From DASZGI01 sp035938995 (lineage in GTDB: Bacteria > Actinomycetota > Actinomycetes > Streptomycetales > Catenulisporaceae), in contig NZ_DASZGI010000166.1 in NCBI RefSeq assembly GCF_035938995.1, forward strand, positions 4,147 through 68,146: 64,000 nucleotides of DNA. Direction: 5' to 3'. Shown in pieces: positions 9,017 through 17,754 of the stretch. The notes beneath the pieces were generated by a model. It did not search any database. It was not told the origin of the DNA and worked only from the letters and a program-made list of their open reading frames with translations. The position numbers were made by a program, and so were the translations under genes. Each line of letters begins with the position of its first letter. Positions within the stretch are counted from its first letter, which is position 1.

Positions 9017-9861
9017 GCACCGTGACTGCCGACGCGCGCCGCCGCGCGGTGACGCTGCGTCCCGGCGCGTGGCTGGTGTGGGGCGTCGTCGTGTTCTTCC
9101 TGCTGAACCTGATCGGCCTGGTCGGCACGGTGGTGCTCGACTCGTTCGCCCGTACCTGGTTCAACGGCTGGCTGCCGCGCGGATATTCAAGCTCGAACTA
9201 CTCGGCCGCGTGGAGCGAGTTCGACCTCGGACAGGTGATGACGGTCACCTTCGAGGTCTCCTTCCTCGTGGTCGGCATCTCGCTGCTGCTCGGCGTCCCG
9301 GCGGCGTACGCGCTGGCCCGGCGCTCCTTCCCGGGCAAGAAGGCGGTGATGCTGCTGCTCGTGCTGCCGATCCTGGTGCCGCCGATCGCCTATGGCATCC
9401 CGCTGGCCACCGTGCTCTACAAGTTCCACCTGGCCGGCTCGCTGACCGGGGTCGTGCTCGCGAACCTGGTGCCGTCCATCCCGTTCGTCGTCTACACGAT
9501 GACGCCGTTCATCGAGCAGATCGACCCGCGGCTCGAGGCGGCGGCCCGGATGTGCGGCGCGCCGACCCGCGCGGTACTCGTGCGGATCATCGCGCCGCTG
9601 CTGCTGCCGGGCATGCTCGCGGCCGGAATCCTGGTCCTGGTACGCACGTTCGGCATGTTCGAACTCACCTTCCTCACCGCCGGGCCGACCAGCCAGACGC
9701 TGGTGGTCAGCCTGTTCTCGGCGGTGTTCTCGGCAGGCATCCGCAGCGCTCAGTCCATCGACGCGATGGCAGTCGTCTACACCGGCTCCATGCTGGTGCT
9801 CCTGGTCCTGGCGCTGCGCTTCGTCAATCCCACCCAACTGGTCGCCCGCACCCGCGACTGA
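9013..9861 (+). CDS. ABC transporter permease 2
   Basis: This 282-aa membrane protein has about six helices and an EAA-type loop (LEAAARMCGAP, about residue 177). It pairs with the preceding permease to form the channel of a PotABCD-like importer. It is the last gene of the sugar-acid operon; a short GCTGACA tandem repeat follows, then a convergent minus-strand gene. Confidence 0.93.
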   Translation: MSTVTADARRRAVTLRPGAWLVWGVVVFFLLNLIGLVGTVVLDSFARTWFNGWLPRGYSSSNYSAAWSEFDLGQVMTVTFEVSFLVVGISLLLGVPAAYALARRSFPGKKAVMLLLVLPILVPPIAYGIPLATVLYKFHLAGSLTGVVLANLVPSIPFVVYTMTPFIEQIDPRLEAAARMCGAPTRAVLVRIIAPLLLPGMLAAGILVLVRTFGMFELTFLTAGPTSQTLVVSLFSAVFSAGIRSAQSIDAMAVVYTGSMLVLLVLALRFVNPTQLVARTRD

Positions 9862-9863
9862 CG

Positions 9864-9884
9864 GCTGACAGCTGACAGCTGACA
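9864..9884. repeat. Three tandem 7-bp GCTGACA repeats
   Basis: Three exact copies lie just after the last permease stop, between convergent genes. Function is unknown; slippage-prone DNA is the simplest reading. Confidence 0.6.
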
Positions 9885-9920
9885 GCTCACGACTCAAAAG
9901 GAAGGCTGAAAGGCTCTGCT

Positions 9921-10799
9921 CTATGAGGTCAGGGAGCTGAACGGCACCGACCCGCAGGCGGAAAAGGTCTGAGACGCCGCCTGCTCGCGTAGGCCGGTCA
10001 GAACGGCGAGCCGATCTTCGGCCAGGATGCGCGAGGTCGTGACGCGTTCGGGGTACCGGCTCATGAACGTGCCGGTGAAGTGTGTGCCGTAGTGGAGATA
10101 GTCGTCGCCTGACATGCCCGCGGTCACCGGCGCGCCGGGCAGCGGCCTGACGCAGCTCTGGAAGTTTGGCACGTGGAAGTACGTCATCGTGTACTGCTCA
10201 CGCGCCTCCGGCTGCGGCTGCGGACACTGCGGCGCGGGCGACAGTATCCCGCCGGTGAGGAACCGCAGGACGGCGCCGGGCAGTACGGTCAGCTCGTCCG
10301 AGTCGTCCCTTATCGCGATCACCAGCAACCCGTCTTTTCCGGCTTCGGCCGCAGGGTCGATCGCCGCGCGTCGCGGGGGGATGCGCGCAGCGCGCAGATG
10401 GTGCCAGCCGCTCCACGTCAGCCGGGCGAACACACCCGGATCGTCGAGCCCGAGGTCCTGCGCCGCCTCTCGCAGCATTCTGTCGGCCATGACGCCGAGC
10501 GCGTCGGTGAGGGCGAGCATCGCGCGCCGGAATTCCGCGTCCGGCCAGGGCGCCGGGCCGTGGCAGGGCCAGCGTTCGCGCACCCGGGGATCGGGCGGCG
10601 CGATGTCCTGGCAGACGGTGAACACCTCGCAGCCCGCCGCCTCGGCTCGGTCGTGGTCCTCCCCCGGCGCGGCGTATCCGGCATAGGTCAGATCGCTGAC
10701 GAAGCGCGACTTGCGGCCGGGCGGCTGCGCGAAGAACCGGCGCAGCGACGCGAAGGCACGCTGGACCCGCGGCCGCAGCGCGTCTTCGTCCCCTGTCAC
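9921..10799 (-). CDS. Isopenicillin-N-synthase-like 2OG oxygenase homologue with degenerate active site
   Basis: This is a 292-aa protein. The N-terminal two thirds (RVQRAFASLRRFFAQP, YAGYAAPGED, CEVFTVCQDI) and the tail (YGTHFTGTFMSRYP) look like the isopenicillin N synthase/2OG-Fe(II) dioxygenase superfamily. In the jelly-roll core I cannot find the iron triad: where HTD is expected there is AGKDG (153-157), the distal-His region reads GGILSPAPQC, and the R-x-S that binds 2-oxoglutarate is replaced by REQYTM. It may be a non-catalytic homologue or a divergent subgroup. The GTG start shares GTGA with the stop of the STAS gene, so the two are coupled. Confidence 0.6.
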   Translation of the reverse strand: MTGDEDALRPRVQRAFASLRRFFAQPPGRKSRFVSDLTYAGYAAPGEDHDRAEAAGCEVFTVCQDIAPPDPRVRERWPCHGPAPWPDAEFRRAMLALTDALGVMADRMLREAAQDLGLDDPGVFARLTWSGWHHLRAARIPPRRAAIDPAAEAGKDGLLVIAIRDDSDELTVLPGAVLRFLTGGILSPAPQCPQPQPEAREQYTMTYFHVPNFQSCVRPLPGAPVTAGMSGDDYLHYGTHFTGTFMSRYPERVTTSRILAEDRLAVLTGLREQAASQTFSACGSVPFSSLTS

Positions 10800-11212
10800 C
10801 GTCGGTTCCCCGTACCGGGGCTCCCGTGCGGGGGAGCCCCGGCGGCCAGGGCGGTCCCGAGGTCGGGCAGGGCCGGCAGCCGCCGGTCGCCGCTCAGGAC
10901 CCGAAGATGCTCGCGCACGGTGCCGGGCGGGCACACCAGCCGCATGCTCCCGCCGAGCTCCGCCGCCCGGTCGCGGGCGCGCACCAGCGCCCGGAAGCCG
11001 CCGGAGTCGAGGAAGGTGACCGGGGTCAGGTCCACGATCACGTCGGGCCGCGCCGGGCTGAGCGCGCCGGCCAGCTCCCGCTCCACGGTCCGCTCGGCCG
11101 CGCAGTCGATCTCCCCGGACAGCTCCACCACGAGCCAGCCGTCGACGACATAGTGGAATGCGGAGTGCAGTCCTGGCGGCGGCGCAGCGCGTGAACCCGG
11201 GTCCATGATCAA
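10796..11212 (-). CDS. STAS-domain protein (anti-sigma-factor antagonist type)
   Basis: This 138-aa single-domain protein has the STAS pattern of beta strands and helices, with VIVDLTPVTFLDSGGFRAL near residues 63-81. The serine in LDSGG is at the position phosphorylated in SpoIIAA-like antagonists, so partner-switch signalling is likely. No anti-sigma kinase is adjacent. The gene is transcribed divergently from an XRE/TPR regulator and its stop overlaps the start of the oxygenase-like gene. Confidence 0.85.
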   Translation of the reverse strand: MIMDPGSRAAPPPGLHSAFHYVVDGWLVVELSGEIDCAAERTVERELAGALSPARPDVIVDLTPVTFLDSGGFRALVRARDRAAELGGSMRLVCPPGTVREHLRVLSGDRRLPALPDLGTALAAGAPPHGSPGTGNRR

Positions 11213-11314
11213 CGCTCTCTCCGTCTCGTCGTCGCCACTCCGCGTCCTTCACCGCCTCCACAGTACCTGGTGTATGAGATACGATCGGTGGGCTGATGCA
11301 ACAGTCGCATCTCC

Positions 11315-11331
11315 TATGCGGAATCGGCATA
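11315..11331. promoter_or_regulatory. TATGC-N7-GCATA inverted repeat between STAS and XRE genes
   Basis: This is a perfect 5-bp inverted repeat with a 7-bp spacer inside the 178-bp divergent promoter region. It is a possible operator for the XRE regulator, from position only. Confidence 0.3.
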
Positions 11332-11390
11332 CGCACGCGCCGGGCACGGTCCGAAGCACGAGGTTCGAAGTCGACGCAGACGGGAGACCA

Positions 11391-12782
11391 ATGCTGATCT
11401 CGACACCGGACGGCGAGCCGGCCGCCGGCCGGCCATGGGGCTCCGGCTACGCGCTGAGCCCGTTGCCGGTCGTCTTCTGGCGGTCCTGGGAGGTGACCCG
11501 CGCCGCCTCGGCCGGGACGCCCGGCGCGGTGATCGCGCTCGCGCGCCAGGCCCACGGGCTGAGCCAGGCCGAGCTCGGCGCGCTGGCGGGTTTCTCGCAG
11601 TCCGCGCTCTCCCGGCTGGAGTCCGGCGGCAATCCCGGCTACGACATCAGGGTCCTCAAGTCGCTGGGCCGGCTGCTGGGGGTTCCGCCGCGCCTGCTCG
11701 GCCTCGCGGACGAGGGCGGTACGCCGGCCGCCGCGGCGCAGATGACCGCCGCCCTGCCGCGCACCGCGGTGGACCGCAAGTCGGTGCTCGACGCGTGCAT
11801 CGCCGCGATCGTCGGCGCGCCGACCGCGCGGGCGTGGCGGCTCGCGGACGACGGCCTGCCCGCGGACGAGCAGACGGTGCACAGCCTGCTCGTGGTGCGC
11901 CGCCTGGTGAACGACGCGGACAACTGGATCGGCGCGGGGAATCTGGCGCCCGCGATCGCCGAGCTGTACGGGCTGATCGACCGGATGCGGCGGGCCGCGA
12001 AGGGCGAGATGCGCCGGTGGCTGCTGGACGTGACCGCGCTGTACGCCGAGTTCTACGGCTGGCTGTGCCAGGAGATCGGCGACCTGCGCGGCGCCGCCGA
12101 GTGGACCGAGCGCGCGCTCCAACAGGCCCAGGCCGCGGACGACCGGGACCTGGTCGCGTACGCCTACGTGCGCATGGCGCAGCTGGCCGAATGCGACCAC
12201 GACGATGACCGGGTCATCGGTCTGTCCCGCGCCGCGCTGCGCGAGCCGGACATCAAGATGCAGGTGCGCGGCCTGGCTCTGCAGCAGAAGGCGCGCGGCC
12301 ACGCCCTCGCCCGGGACGAGTCGTCCTGTCTGCGCGCGCTGGACCGGGTGCGCGAGCTCGACCTGCCCGACGTGCCGCCGTGGAGCGACGAGTACCGGGT
12401 CGGCTACTACTTCAGCGCGCACCACCAGAGCGCGCAGCGCGCCTCCTCGCTGCTGGACCTCGGACGTGTGCGCGAGGCGATCGCGTCGTACGAGCGGCAC
12501 CGCGACAGCTGGGAGCAGCTGTGCCGGTGGGAACAGGCGGTGCACACCGCACGGCTCGCCCGCGCGTACGCGCTCGTCGGCGAGGTCGAGCACGCCGCGG
12601 CCGTAGGCTCGCAGGCGCTGGGGCTGGGCGCCGGGACCGCCTCCGCGCTGGTGGTGACCGAGCTGCGCAAGCTCGACGCCTGGCGCGGCGTGCCGGCCAT
12701 CGCGAGCCTCACCGCGGAACTGGAGTCCGCGGCGCCGGAGTCCGCGGCGGTGGAACCTGCCGCCTCAGACAGTGAAACCTGA
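11391..12782 (+). CDS. XRE-family regulator with TPR-like C-terminal domain
   Basis: This is a 463-aa protein. A helix-turn-helix (about residues 46-90, LSQAELGALAGFSQSALSRLESG) is followed by about 350 residues of helical pairs of TPR character (ARAYALVGEVEHAAAVGSQAL near the end). This is the common actinomycete architecture that links DNA binding to peptide or protein sensing. ATG 11391 is preferred because GGGAGA lies 3 nt before it; the longer upstream frame has no such site. Divergent to the STAS gene, it may control that pair. The stop overlaps the start of the conserved operator-like element before the GH27 gene. Confidence 0.85.
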   Translation: MLISTPDGEPAAGRPWGSGYALSPLPVVFWRSWEVTRAASAGTPGAVIALARQAHGLSQAELGALAGFSQSALSRLESGGNPGYDIRVLKSLGRLLGVPPRLLGLADEGGTPAAAAQMTAALPRTAVDRKSVLDACIAAIVGAPTARAWRLADDGLPADEQTVHSLLVVRRLVNDADNWIGAGNLAPAIAELYGLIDRMRRAAKGEMRRWLLDVTALYAEFYGWLCQEIGDLRGAAEWTERALQQAQAADDRDLVAYAYVRMAQLAECDHDDDRVIGLSRAALREPDIKMQVRGLALQQKARGHALARDESSCLRALDRVRELDLPDVPPWSDEYRVGYYFSAHHQSAQRASSLLDLGRVREAIASYERHRDSWEQLCRWEQAVHTARLARAYALVGEVEHAAAVGSQALGLGAGTASALVVTELRKLDAWRGVPAIASLTAELESAAPESAAVEPAASDSET

Positions 12783-12804
12783 TGAAACATCGGATCAATT
12801 CTTG
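12781..12804 (-). promoter_or_regulatory. Shared operator-like element, site A (before GH27)
   Basis: Read on the minus strand it is AAGAATTGATCCGATGTTTC followed by ATC. Sites B (23029-23054) and C (32410-32432) match closely. The common core is ATTsmTCsGATGTTTCA, with a palindromic ATCSGAT centre. It lies about 85 bp before the secreted GH27 gene. Confidence 0.55.
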
Positions 12805-12886
12805 TTCTGGTGTGTCGGCCGGAGTAAACCTCTGATCCGAAGACTGGATTAGTACGCGGTGCCGGACATACACCGATAGGACACCG

Positions 12887-14254
12887 ATGAACCATATGCC
12901 CCGGAGAGCCTGGGCCCTGATATCCGCGGCATTGCTGGCCGCGACTGCCGCCTTCGCGGCCGGAGCCCTGCACGCGACGACGGCCGAAGCCGAGAGCAAC
13001 GGTGTGGGGCTCACCCCGGCGCTGGGCTGGAGCAGTTGGAGCTTCATCCGCCACGACCCGACGGCGGCGAAGATCGACGCGCAAGCCGACGCGATGAAGA
13101 ACAGCGGGTTGGCGGGCGCCGGCTTCCAGTACGTCAACGTCGACGACTTCTGGTATCAGTGTCCGGGCAGTCAAGGTCCGAACGTCGACGCCAACGGCCG
13201 CTGGGTGACCGACCCGGCGAAGTTCCCGGCGAGCGGTTCCACCAACGGCATCGAGGTAGTGGCCGACCACGTACACGCCGACGGCCTCAAGTTCGGGCTC
13301 TACGTCACGCCGGGCGTCTCGCACCGGGCCGTCGTCAAGAACAGCCCGATCCTCGGCACGCCTTACCACATCGACGACATCGCGACCACGACCGGTGAGA
13401 AGAATTACAACTGCCACGGCATGGTCGGCATCGACTACAGCAAGCCCGGCGCGCAGCCGTTCATCGACTCGTGGGCGGACGAGTTCGCGTCCTGGGGCGT
13501 GGACTACGTCAAGATCGATGGAGTCGGCACCGGCGACATCCCGGACGTGAAGGCCTGGTCGGCGGCCCTGCGGCAGACCGGCCGGCCGATCCACCTGGAG
13601 CTGTCCAACAACCTGAGCATCAGCGCCGCGTCCACGTGGGCGCAGTACTCGAACGGCTGGCGCACCGGCGGCGACATCGAGTGCTACGGCTGCGAGAGTG
13701 GCGGCAGCAGCTACCCGCTCACCGACTGGGCACAGGTGCAGCGCCGGTTCGGCCAGGTCGCCTCGTGGCAGCCCGACGGCGATCCCGGCGCCTTCAACGA
13801 CTACGACTCCACCGAGGTCGGCAACGGAAGCAACGACGGGATCAGCGCGCCCGAGCGGCAGTCGATGCTGAGTCTGTGGGCGCTGGGCGCCTCGCCGCTG
13901 ATCCTCGGCACCGACCTGACCCACCTCGACGCGACCGACCTCGGCTACCTGAAGAACGCCAGGGTCCTGGCCGTCGACCAGGACGCGATCGACGCGCGGC
14001 GCATCGTCGACAACGGCAACCAGCAGGTCTTCGCCAAGACCGAGAAGAACGGCGACGTCATCATCGGCCTGTTCGACTACAGCGGGACGAGCGGCCTGAC
14101 CGTCAGCGTGAGCCTGACCGCGGCCGGCGTCAGCAGCGGTAAGGGCACTGCGACGGACCTGTGGAGCGGCGCGTCGCTCGGCACTGTCAGCGGCACGTAC
14201 CGCGTCACGCTCGGTGCCGGCGCGGTCCGGCTGATCCGGGTGACGCCGAACTGA
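12887..14254 (+). CDS. Secreted GH27-family glycoside hydrolase (alpha-galactosidase type)
   Basis: This 455-aa protein has a Sec-type signal peptide (basic start, hydrophobic core, Ala-rich cleavage region near residue 35). The (beta/alpha)8 domain opens with LTPALGWSSWS, and YVNVDDFW follows. The nucleophile is the Asp of YVKIDG and the acid/base is expected in the GGDIE segment. A C-terminal beta domain closes the protein (RVTLGAGAVRLIRV). GH27 members release alpha-galactose or beta-arabinopyranose. It differs clearly from the second GH27 enzyme at 29545-30804 in its active-site segment (KIDGVG against KDDNCN), so the specificity probably differs. The shared operator-like element precedes it. 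Confidence 0.88.
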   Translation: MNHMPRRAWALISAALLAATAAFAAGALHATTAEAESNGVGLTPALGWSSWSFIRHDPTAAKIDAQADAMKNSGLAGAGFQYVNVDDFWYQCPGSQGPNVDANGRWVTDPAKFPASGSTNGIEVVADHVHADGLKFGLYVTPGVSHRAVVKNSPILGTPYHIDDIATTTGEKNYNCHGMVGIDYSKPGAQPFIDSWADEFASWGVDYVKIDGVGTGDIPDVKAWSAALRQTGRPIHLELSNNLSISAASTWAQYSNGWRTGGDIECYGCESGGSSYPLTDWAQVQRRFGQVASWQPDGDPGAFNDYDSTEVGNGSNDGISAPERQSMLSLWALGASPLILGTDLTHLDATDLGYLKNARVLAVDQDAIDARRIVDNGNQQVFAKTEKNGDVIIGLFDYSGTSGLTVSVSLTAAGVSSGKGTATDLWSGASLGTVSGTYRVTLGAGAVRLIRVTPN

Positions 14255-14285
14255 CGGAACTGACGACCTGACGACCTGACCGGGG

Positions 14286-15689
14286 TCACGCCGACTCGGT
14301 GAGTCCTGCGAGCCCGAGAAGCAGGCCCTTCACCTCAACGGCCGCGTACCTCGGCCGAGCGGCAGCCCCGGGACGCGAGCACAGCAGAAGCGGCGCGTGC
14401 CGGGGATCGGAGGGGAGGCGGCCGTGCGTACCGCGCACGGCCGCCGCTCCCGCGTCGAGGCCGATGACGTTCATCAGGTACCGCATGCCGAGCCGCTTGC
14501 GCAGCAACGCCGCCGCCGCGCGTGTCCGCGCCGCCGCCGGGCCGGCCGGATCGAAGAACAGCTCGGCCGGGTCGTATCCGGGTTTGCGGTGGATGTCGAC
14601 GAGCCGGGCGAAGTCCGGGGCGCGCGCGTCGTCCAGCCAGTAGTAGTAGGTGAACCAGGCCTCCGGCTCGGCGATCAGGACCAGTTCGCCCGACCGGGCG
14701 TGGTCGAGTCCGTATTCGCTCTTGCCGGACTCGTCGAGCACCTGCGCCACGCCCGGCAACGCCTCACACAGCTTGTGCACGCGCCGCAGGTCCGCCGGGT
14801 CGGCTACGTATATATGCGCGATCTGATGGTCGGAGACCGCGAACGCCCGCGAAGTCCACGGGTCCAGATACTCCATCCCGGCCTGGGTGTAGACGGTCAG
14901 CAGGCCTTCCGCGCGCAGGGCGCGATTGACGTGAACCGGAAAAGACGCCTTCGTGATCCCGTATTCGGACAGCACGACGACCGTCGCCTCGCGCGCTGCG
15001 GCCGCGTCGAGCAGGGGCATCAGTACGAGGTCGAGCCGCGCCGCCGCGGCGGCGACGTACGGCCCGGCGGGGCCGTGGCGCTGGAGGTCGTAGTCGAGTT
15101 CGGGCACGTACACGAGGGTCAGGTCGGGCGAGTGCTCGGCCATGATCTGCTCGGCGGCCCGGCAGATCCAGCGGGAGGAGGCGATGCCCGCGCCGGGGCC
15201 CCAGTACTGGAAGAGCGGGAACGGCCCGAGGCGGGCGGTCAGCCGGTCGTGCAGTTCCGGCGGCCGGGTGTAGCAGTCGGGGTCCTTTCGGCCGTCGGCG
15301 TGGTAAATGGGGCGCGGGGTCACCGTCCAGTCGACGTCGGCGCCCATCGCGTACCACCAGCAGACGTTCGCGACCGTGTAGCCGGGGTGGGCGCGCCGCG
15401 CCGCGTGCCAGAGCTTCTCGCCGCCTACCAGCGCGTTGTGCTGGCGCCACAGCAGGACCTCGCCGAGGTCGCGGAAATACCAGCCGTTGCCGACGATGCC
15501 GTGCTCACGCGGGAGCGCCCCGGTGAGCAGCGTGGACTGCACGGTGCAGGTGACGGCCGGCAGCACCGTGCCCAACTCGGCGCGGGAGCCGGCATCGGCG
15601 AGTGCGGTCAGCCGCGGCATGTGTTCGAGGATGGCCGGGGTGAGTCCGACGACGTCGAGTACCAGGAGAGGTGTGGGCCGGGTCGTCAT
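14286..15689 (-). CDS. EboF-like alkaline phosphatase/nucleotide pyrophosphatase superfamily protein
   Basis: This 467-aa protein begins LLVLDVVGLTPA, the metal-binding strand of the alkaline phosphatase/NPP fold. AVTCTVQSTLLTG (45-57) carries the expected catalytic threonine, and GIVGNGW and SEYG are further family motifs. In ebo operons EboF is a hydrolase of this kind with unknown substrate. The ATG shares ATGA with the stop of the preceding eboE-like gene. It is the last gene of the operon and converges on the GH27 gene with about 30 bp between; I see no clear terminator there. Confidence 0.85.
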   Translation of the reverse strand: MTTRPTPLLVLDVVGLTPAILEHMPRLTALADAGSRAELGTVLPAVTCTVQSTLLTGALPREHGIVGNGWYFRDLGEVLLWRQHNALVGGEKLWHAARRAHPGYTVANVCWWYAMGADVDWTVTPRPIYHADGRKDPDCYTRPPELHDRLTARLGPFPLFQYWGPGAGIASSRWICRAAEQIMAEHSPDLTLVYVPELDYDLQRHGPAGPYVAAAAARLDLVLMPLLDAAAAREATVVVLSEYGITKASFPVHVNRALRAEGLLTVYTQAGMEYLDPWTSRAFAVSDHQIAHIYVADPADLRRVHKLCEALPGVAQVLDESGKSEYGLDHARSGELVLIAEPEAWFTYYYWLDDARAPDFARLVDIHRKPGYDPAELFFDPAGPAAARTRAAAALLRKRLGMRYLMNVIGLDAGAAAVRGTHGRLPSDPRHAPLLLCSRPGAAARPRYAAVEVKGLLLGLAGLTESA

Positions 15690-16858
15690 CGTGATCGTGG
15701 CTCCGCTGCGGTGTGGTTCAGCTCGCTGAGATCGAGCGCGCGCAGTTCGTCGCGGGCGAAGGCCAGTTCCGCGGCGATGCCCCTGGCTAGGCCGTCGGGG
15801 TCGTGCGGTCGCTGCGCCGGGGGCAGCACGCTCCAGGTGTAGGTCTCCACCTCCAGGTGATCGCAGAGTGCTGCCGGGCCGCCGAGGAGGCAGCCGAGCG
15901 CGTCTCGCAGCACGTCGGCGGTGGAGCCGAGCGGCGGCAGCGGCTCGGCGTGTAAGGGCACGTGGTAGTGGATCCGCCACGGTCCGGGCAGCGCGCGGAT
16001 CAGGGCCTCGTCGAGGTCGTCCGCGCTCGGCCCGGCGGCGGAGCGGACCTGGTGCAGGAAGCGCGGCTCGGCGTATTCGTTCAGGACGTGCGCATCCCGC
16101 TGCGGCCGGTCGCTGACGAGGGCGGCCGACAGCTGCACCTTGACGATCGGAAGCCCGGCTTTCGTCAGCGTGTCAAATGCCTGCGACGGCTGTTCCCAGG
16201 CGCAGGCCAGGTGCGCCAGATCGACGCAGACGCCCAGGTACTCCGGGTCCACCCCGGCCAGGTGGGTGGCGGCCTGTGCGGTCGACTCGACTACGCAGCC
16301 GGGTTCGGGCTCGAACGCGATGCGCACCGCGCGACCGGTGTCCCGATGCAGGGCCCGCAGATGCCGCGCGAGCGTGTCGAGGGCGCGCCGGGCGGCGTCG
16401 CCGCGCGCCGCATCCCAGACGGTGCGCCAGGCCAGCGGAAGGGTCGAGACCGAGCCGCGCGCCGCGTCCTCGGGCAGCAGCCCGGACAGGACCGCAGCCA
16501 GGTCGAGGGTGTAGTCCAGGCGCCGCGGCGAGGTCCAGTCCGGCCGGTACACGGCGTGCTTCACCACCGGCGCGTGAAAGGCCTGATACGGAAATCCGTT
16601 GAGCGTGACCGTCTCGAGCCCGCGCGCTTCGAGCTGCCCGCGCAGGCGCCGGACCGCCGCGGGATCGGCCGCGAGCGCCGCGGCGGCGGGAGCGGGCAGC
16701 CACAGCCCGACGCCGAGCCGGTCCGCGCCGAGCCGTTCGCGCACCGCGACCGCGTGCAGGTCGAGCTGCGCCACGATGTCGGGCAGGCTCTCGGCCGCGT
16801 GGACGTTCGTGCAGTAGCCGAGGTGGACGGCCTGGCCGTCGCGGTGCGCGAACCGCAT
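15686..16858 (-). CDS. EboE-like TIM-barrel protein
   Basis: This 390-aa protein resembles xylose-isomerase-like sugar phosphate isomerases. HLGYCTNVH (12-20) near the N-terminus is a hallmark I associate with the EboE family. Metal-ligand candidates lie in FEPEPGC, CVDLAHLACA and VEVETY-type strands. Overlaps with the TatD-like gene (TGATG) and with eboF (ATGA) tie it into the operon. In cyanobacteria EboE belongs to a set needed for export of the scytonemin monomer; in heterotrophs its substrate is not known. Confidence 0.87.
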   Translation of the reverse strand: MRFAHRDGQAVHLGYCTNVHAAESLPDIVAQLDLHAVAVRERLGADRLGVGLWLPAPAAAALAADPAAVRRLRGQLEARGLETVTLNGFPYQAFHAPVVKHAVYRPDWTSPRRLDYTLDLAAVLSGLLPEDAARGSVSTLPLAWRTVWDAARGDAARRALDTLARHLRALHRDTGRAVRIAFEPEPGCVVESTAQAATHLAGVDPEYLGVCVDLAHLACAWEQPSQAFDTLTKAGLPIVKVQLSAALVSDRPQRDAHVLNEYAEPRFLHQVRSAAGPSADDLDEALIRALPGPWRIHYHVPLHAEPLPPLGSTADVLRDALGCLLGGPAALCDHLEVETYTWSVLPPAQRPHDPDGLARGIAAELAFARDELRALDLSELNHTAAEPRSR

Positions 16859-17725
16859 CAGCCACCGCGCACGATCGTGTTGCCCGCGAACGTCGCGGCC
16901 GGTGCGTCGGCAGCGTCGTTCTCGGGTGCGCCGGCCAGGTCGAGACGGCCCGACCGGCCGAAGAACTCGACCGGGTTGCGCCACAGCACCCGGTCCACGT
17001 CGTCGTTCTCGAACCCGGCTTCGAGCATCAGGCGCGCGACGTGCACGGTGGACAGCGGGTCGCTGCGGCCCCAGTCGGCGGCGGAGTTGACCAGCATGCG
17101 TTCGGGGGCCGTACTCGCCCAGGATCGCGACCATGCGCTCGGCGGACATCTTCGTGTCCGGATAGACCGAGAAGCCCATCCAGCAGCCGCTGTCCGCGAC
17201 CGCACGGACCGTCAGCTCATTGAGATGGTCGAGGACGACGAGTGCGGGCTCGATGCCTGAGTCCTTCACGACGCGCAGGGAGCGCTCGGTGCCGCGGGGT
17301 TTGTCCCGGTGCGGCGTGTGGACCAGCGCCGGCAGGCGGTGCCGCAGCGCGAGGTCGAGCTGTGCGGCGAACGCTTCATCCTCCTGCGCGGTCATCATGT
17401 CGTAGCCGATCTCGCCGACCGCGACAACGCCGTCCTTGGCCAGGTAGCGGGGCAGCAGGTCGAGTACGCCGCGACAACGCGGATCGTTGGCCTCCTTCGG
17501 GTTGAGGGCCAACGCGCAGTGATGGTGGATGCCGTACTGCCCCGCGCGGAACGGCTCCCAGCCGACCAGCGCGTCGAAGTAGTCCGCGAACGACCCGATG
17601 TTTGTGCGCGGCTGGCCCAGCCAGAACGCGGGTTCCAGCACCGCGCGCACACCGGCCGCCGCCATGCGCTCGTAGTCGTCGGTCGTGCGTGACGTCATGT
17701 GGATGTGCGGGTCGAAGATCCGCAT
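16858..17725 (-). pseudogene. EboB-like TatD-family hydrolase with a one-base frameshift
   Basis: The first about 205 residues (MRIFDPHIHMTSR, HIH metal motif, GEIGYD, VHTPHRDK) are a TatD/amidohydrolase-type metal-dependent hydrolase. At 17104-17108 the plus strand has GGGGG. Reading on gives PRTHAG, but dropping one base gives PERMLVNSAADWGRSDP and a natural C-terminus to a stop overlapping eboE. The gene is therefore broken by one extra base in a homopolymer: a real mutation, programmed slippage, or a sequencing error. All flanking genes are intact and overlapping, which favours error or a very recent mutation. GGAGG precedes the ATG at 17725. Confidence 0.8.
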
Positions 17726-17754
17726 TGTCAGGTCCCTCCGTCGTGCGTCGTACG

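Noticed and set aside
9921..12593. A single 890-codon minus-strand gene
   Set aside because: Only the last 292 codons make a sensible protein; the rest is antisense to the XRE regulator and shadows the STAS gene. A GTG at 10799 overlapping the STAS stop is the better start.
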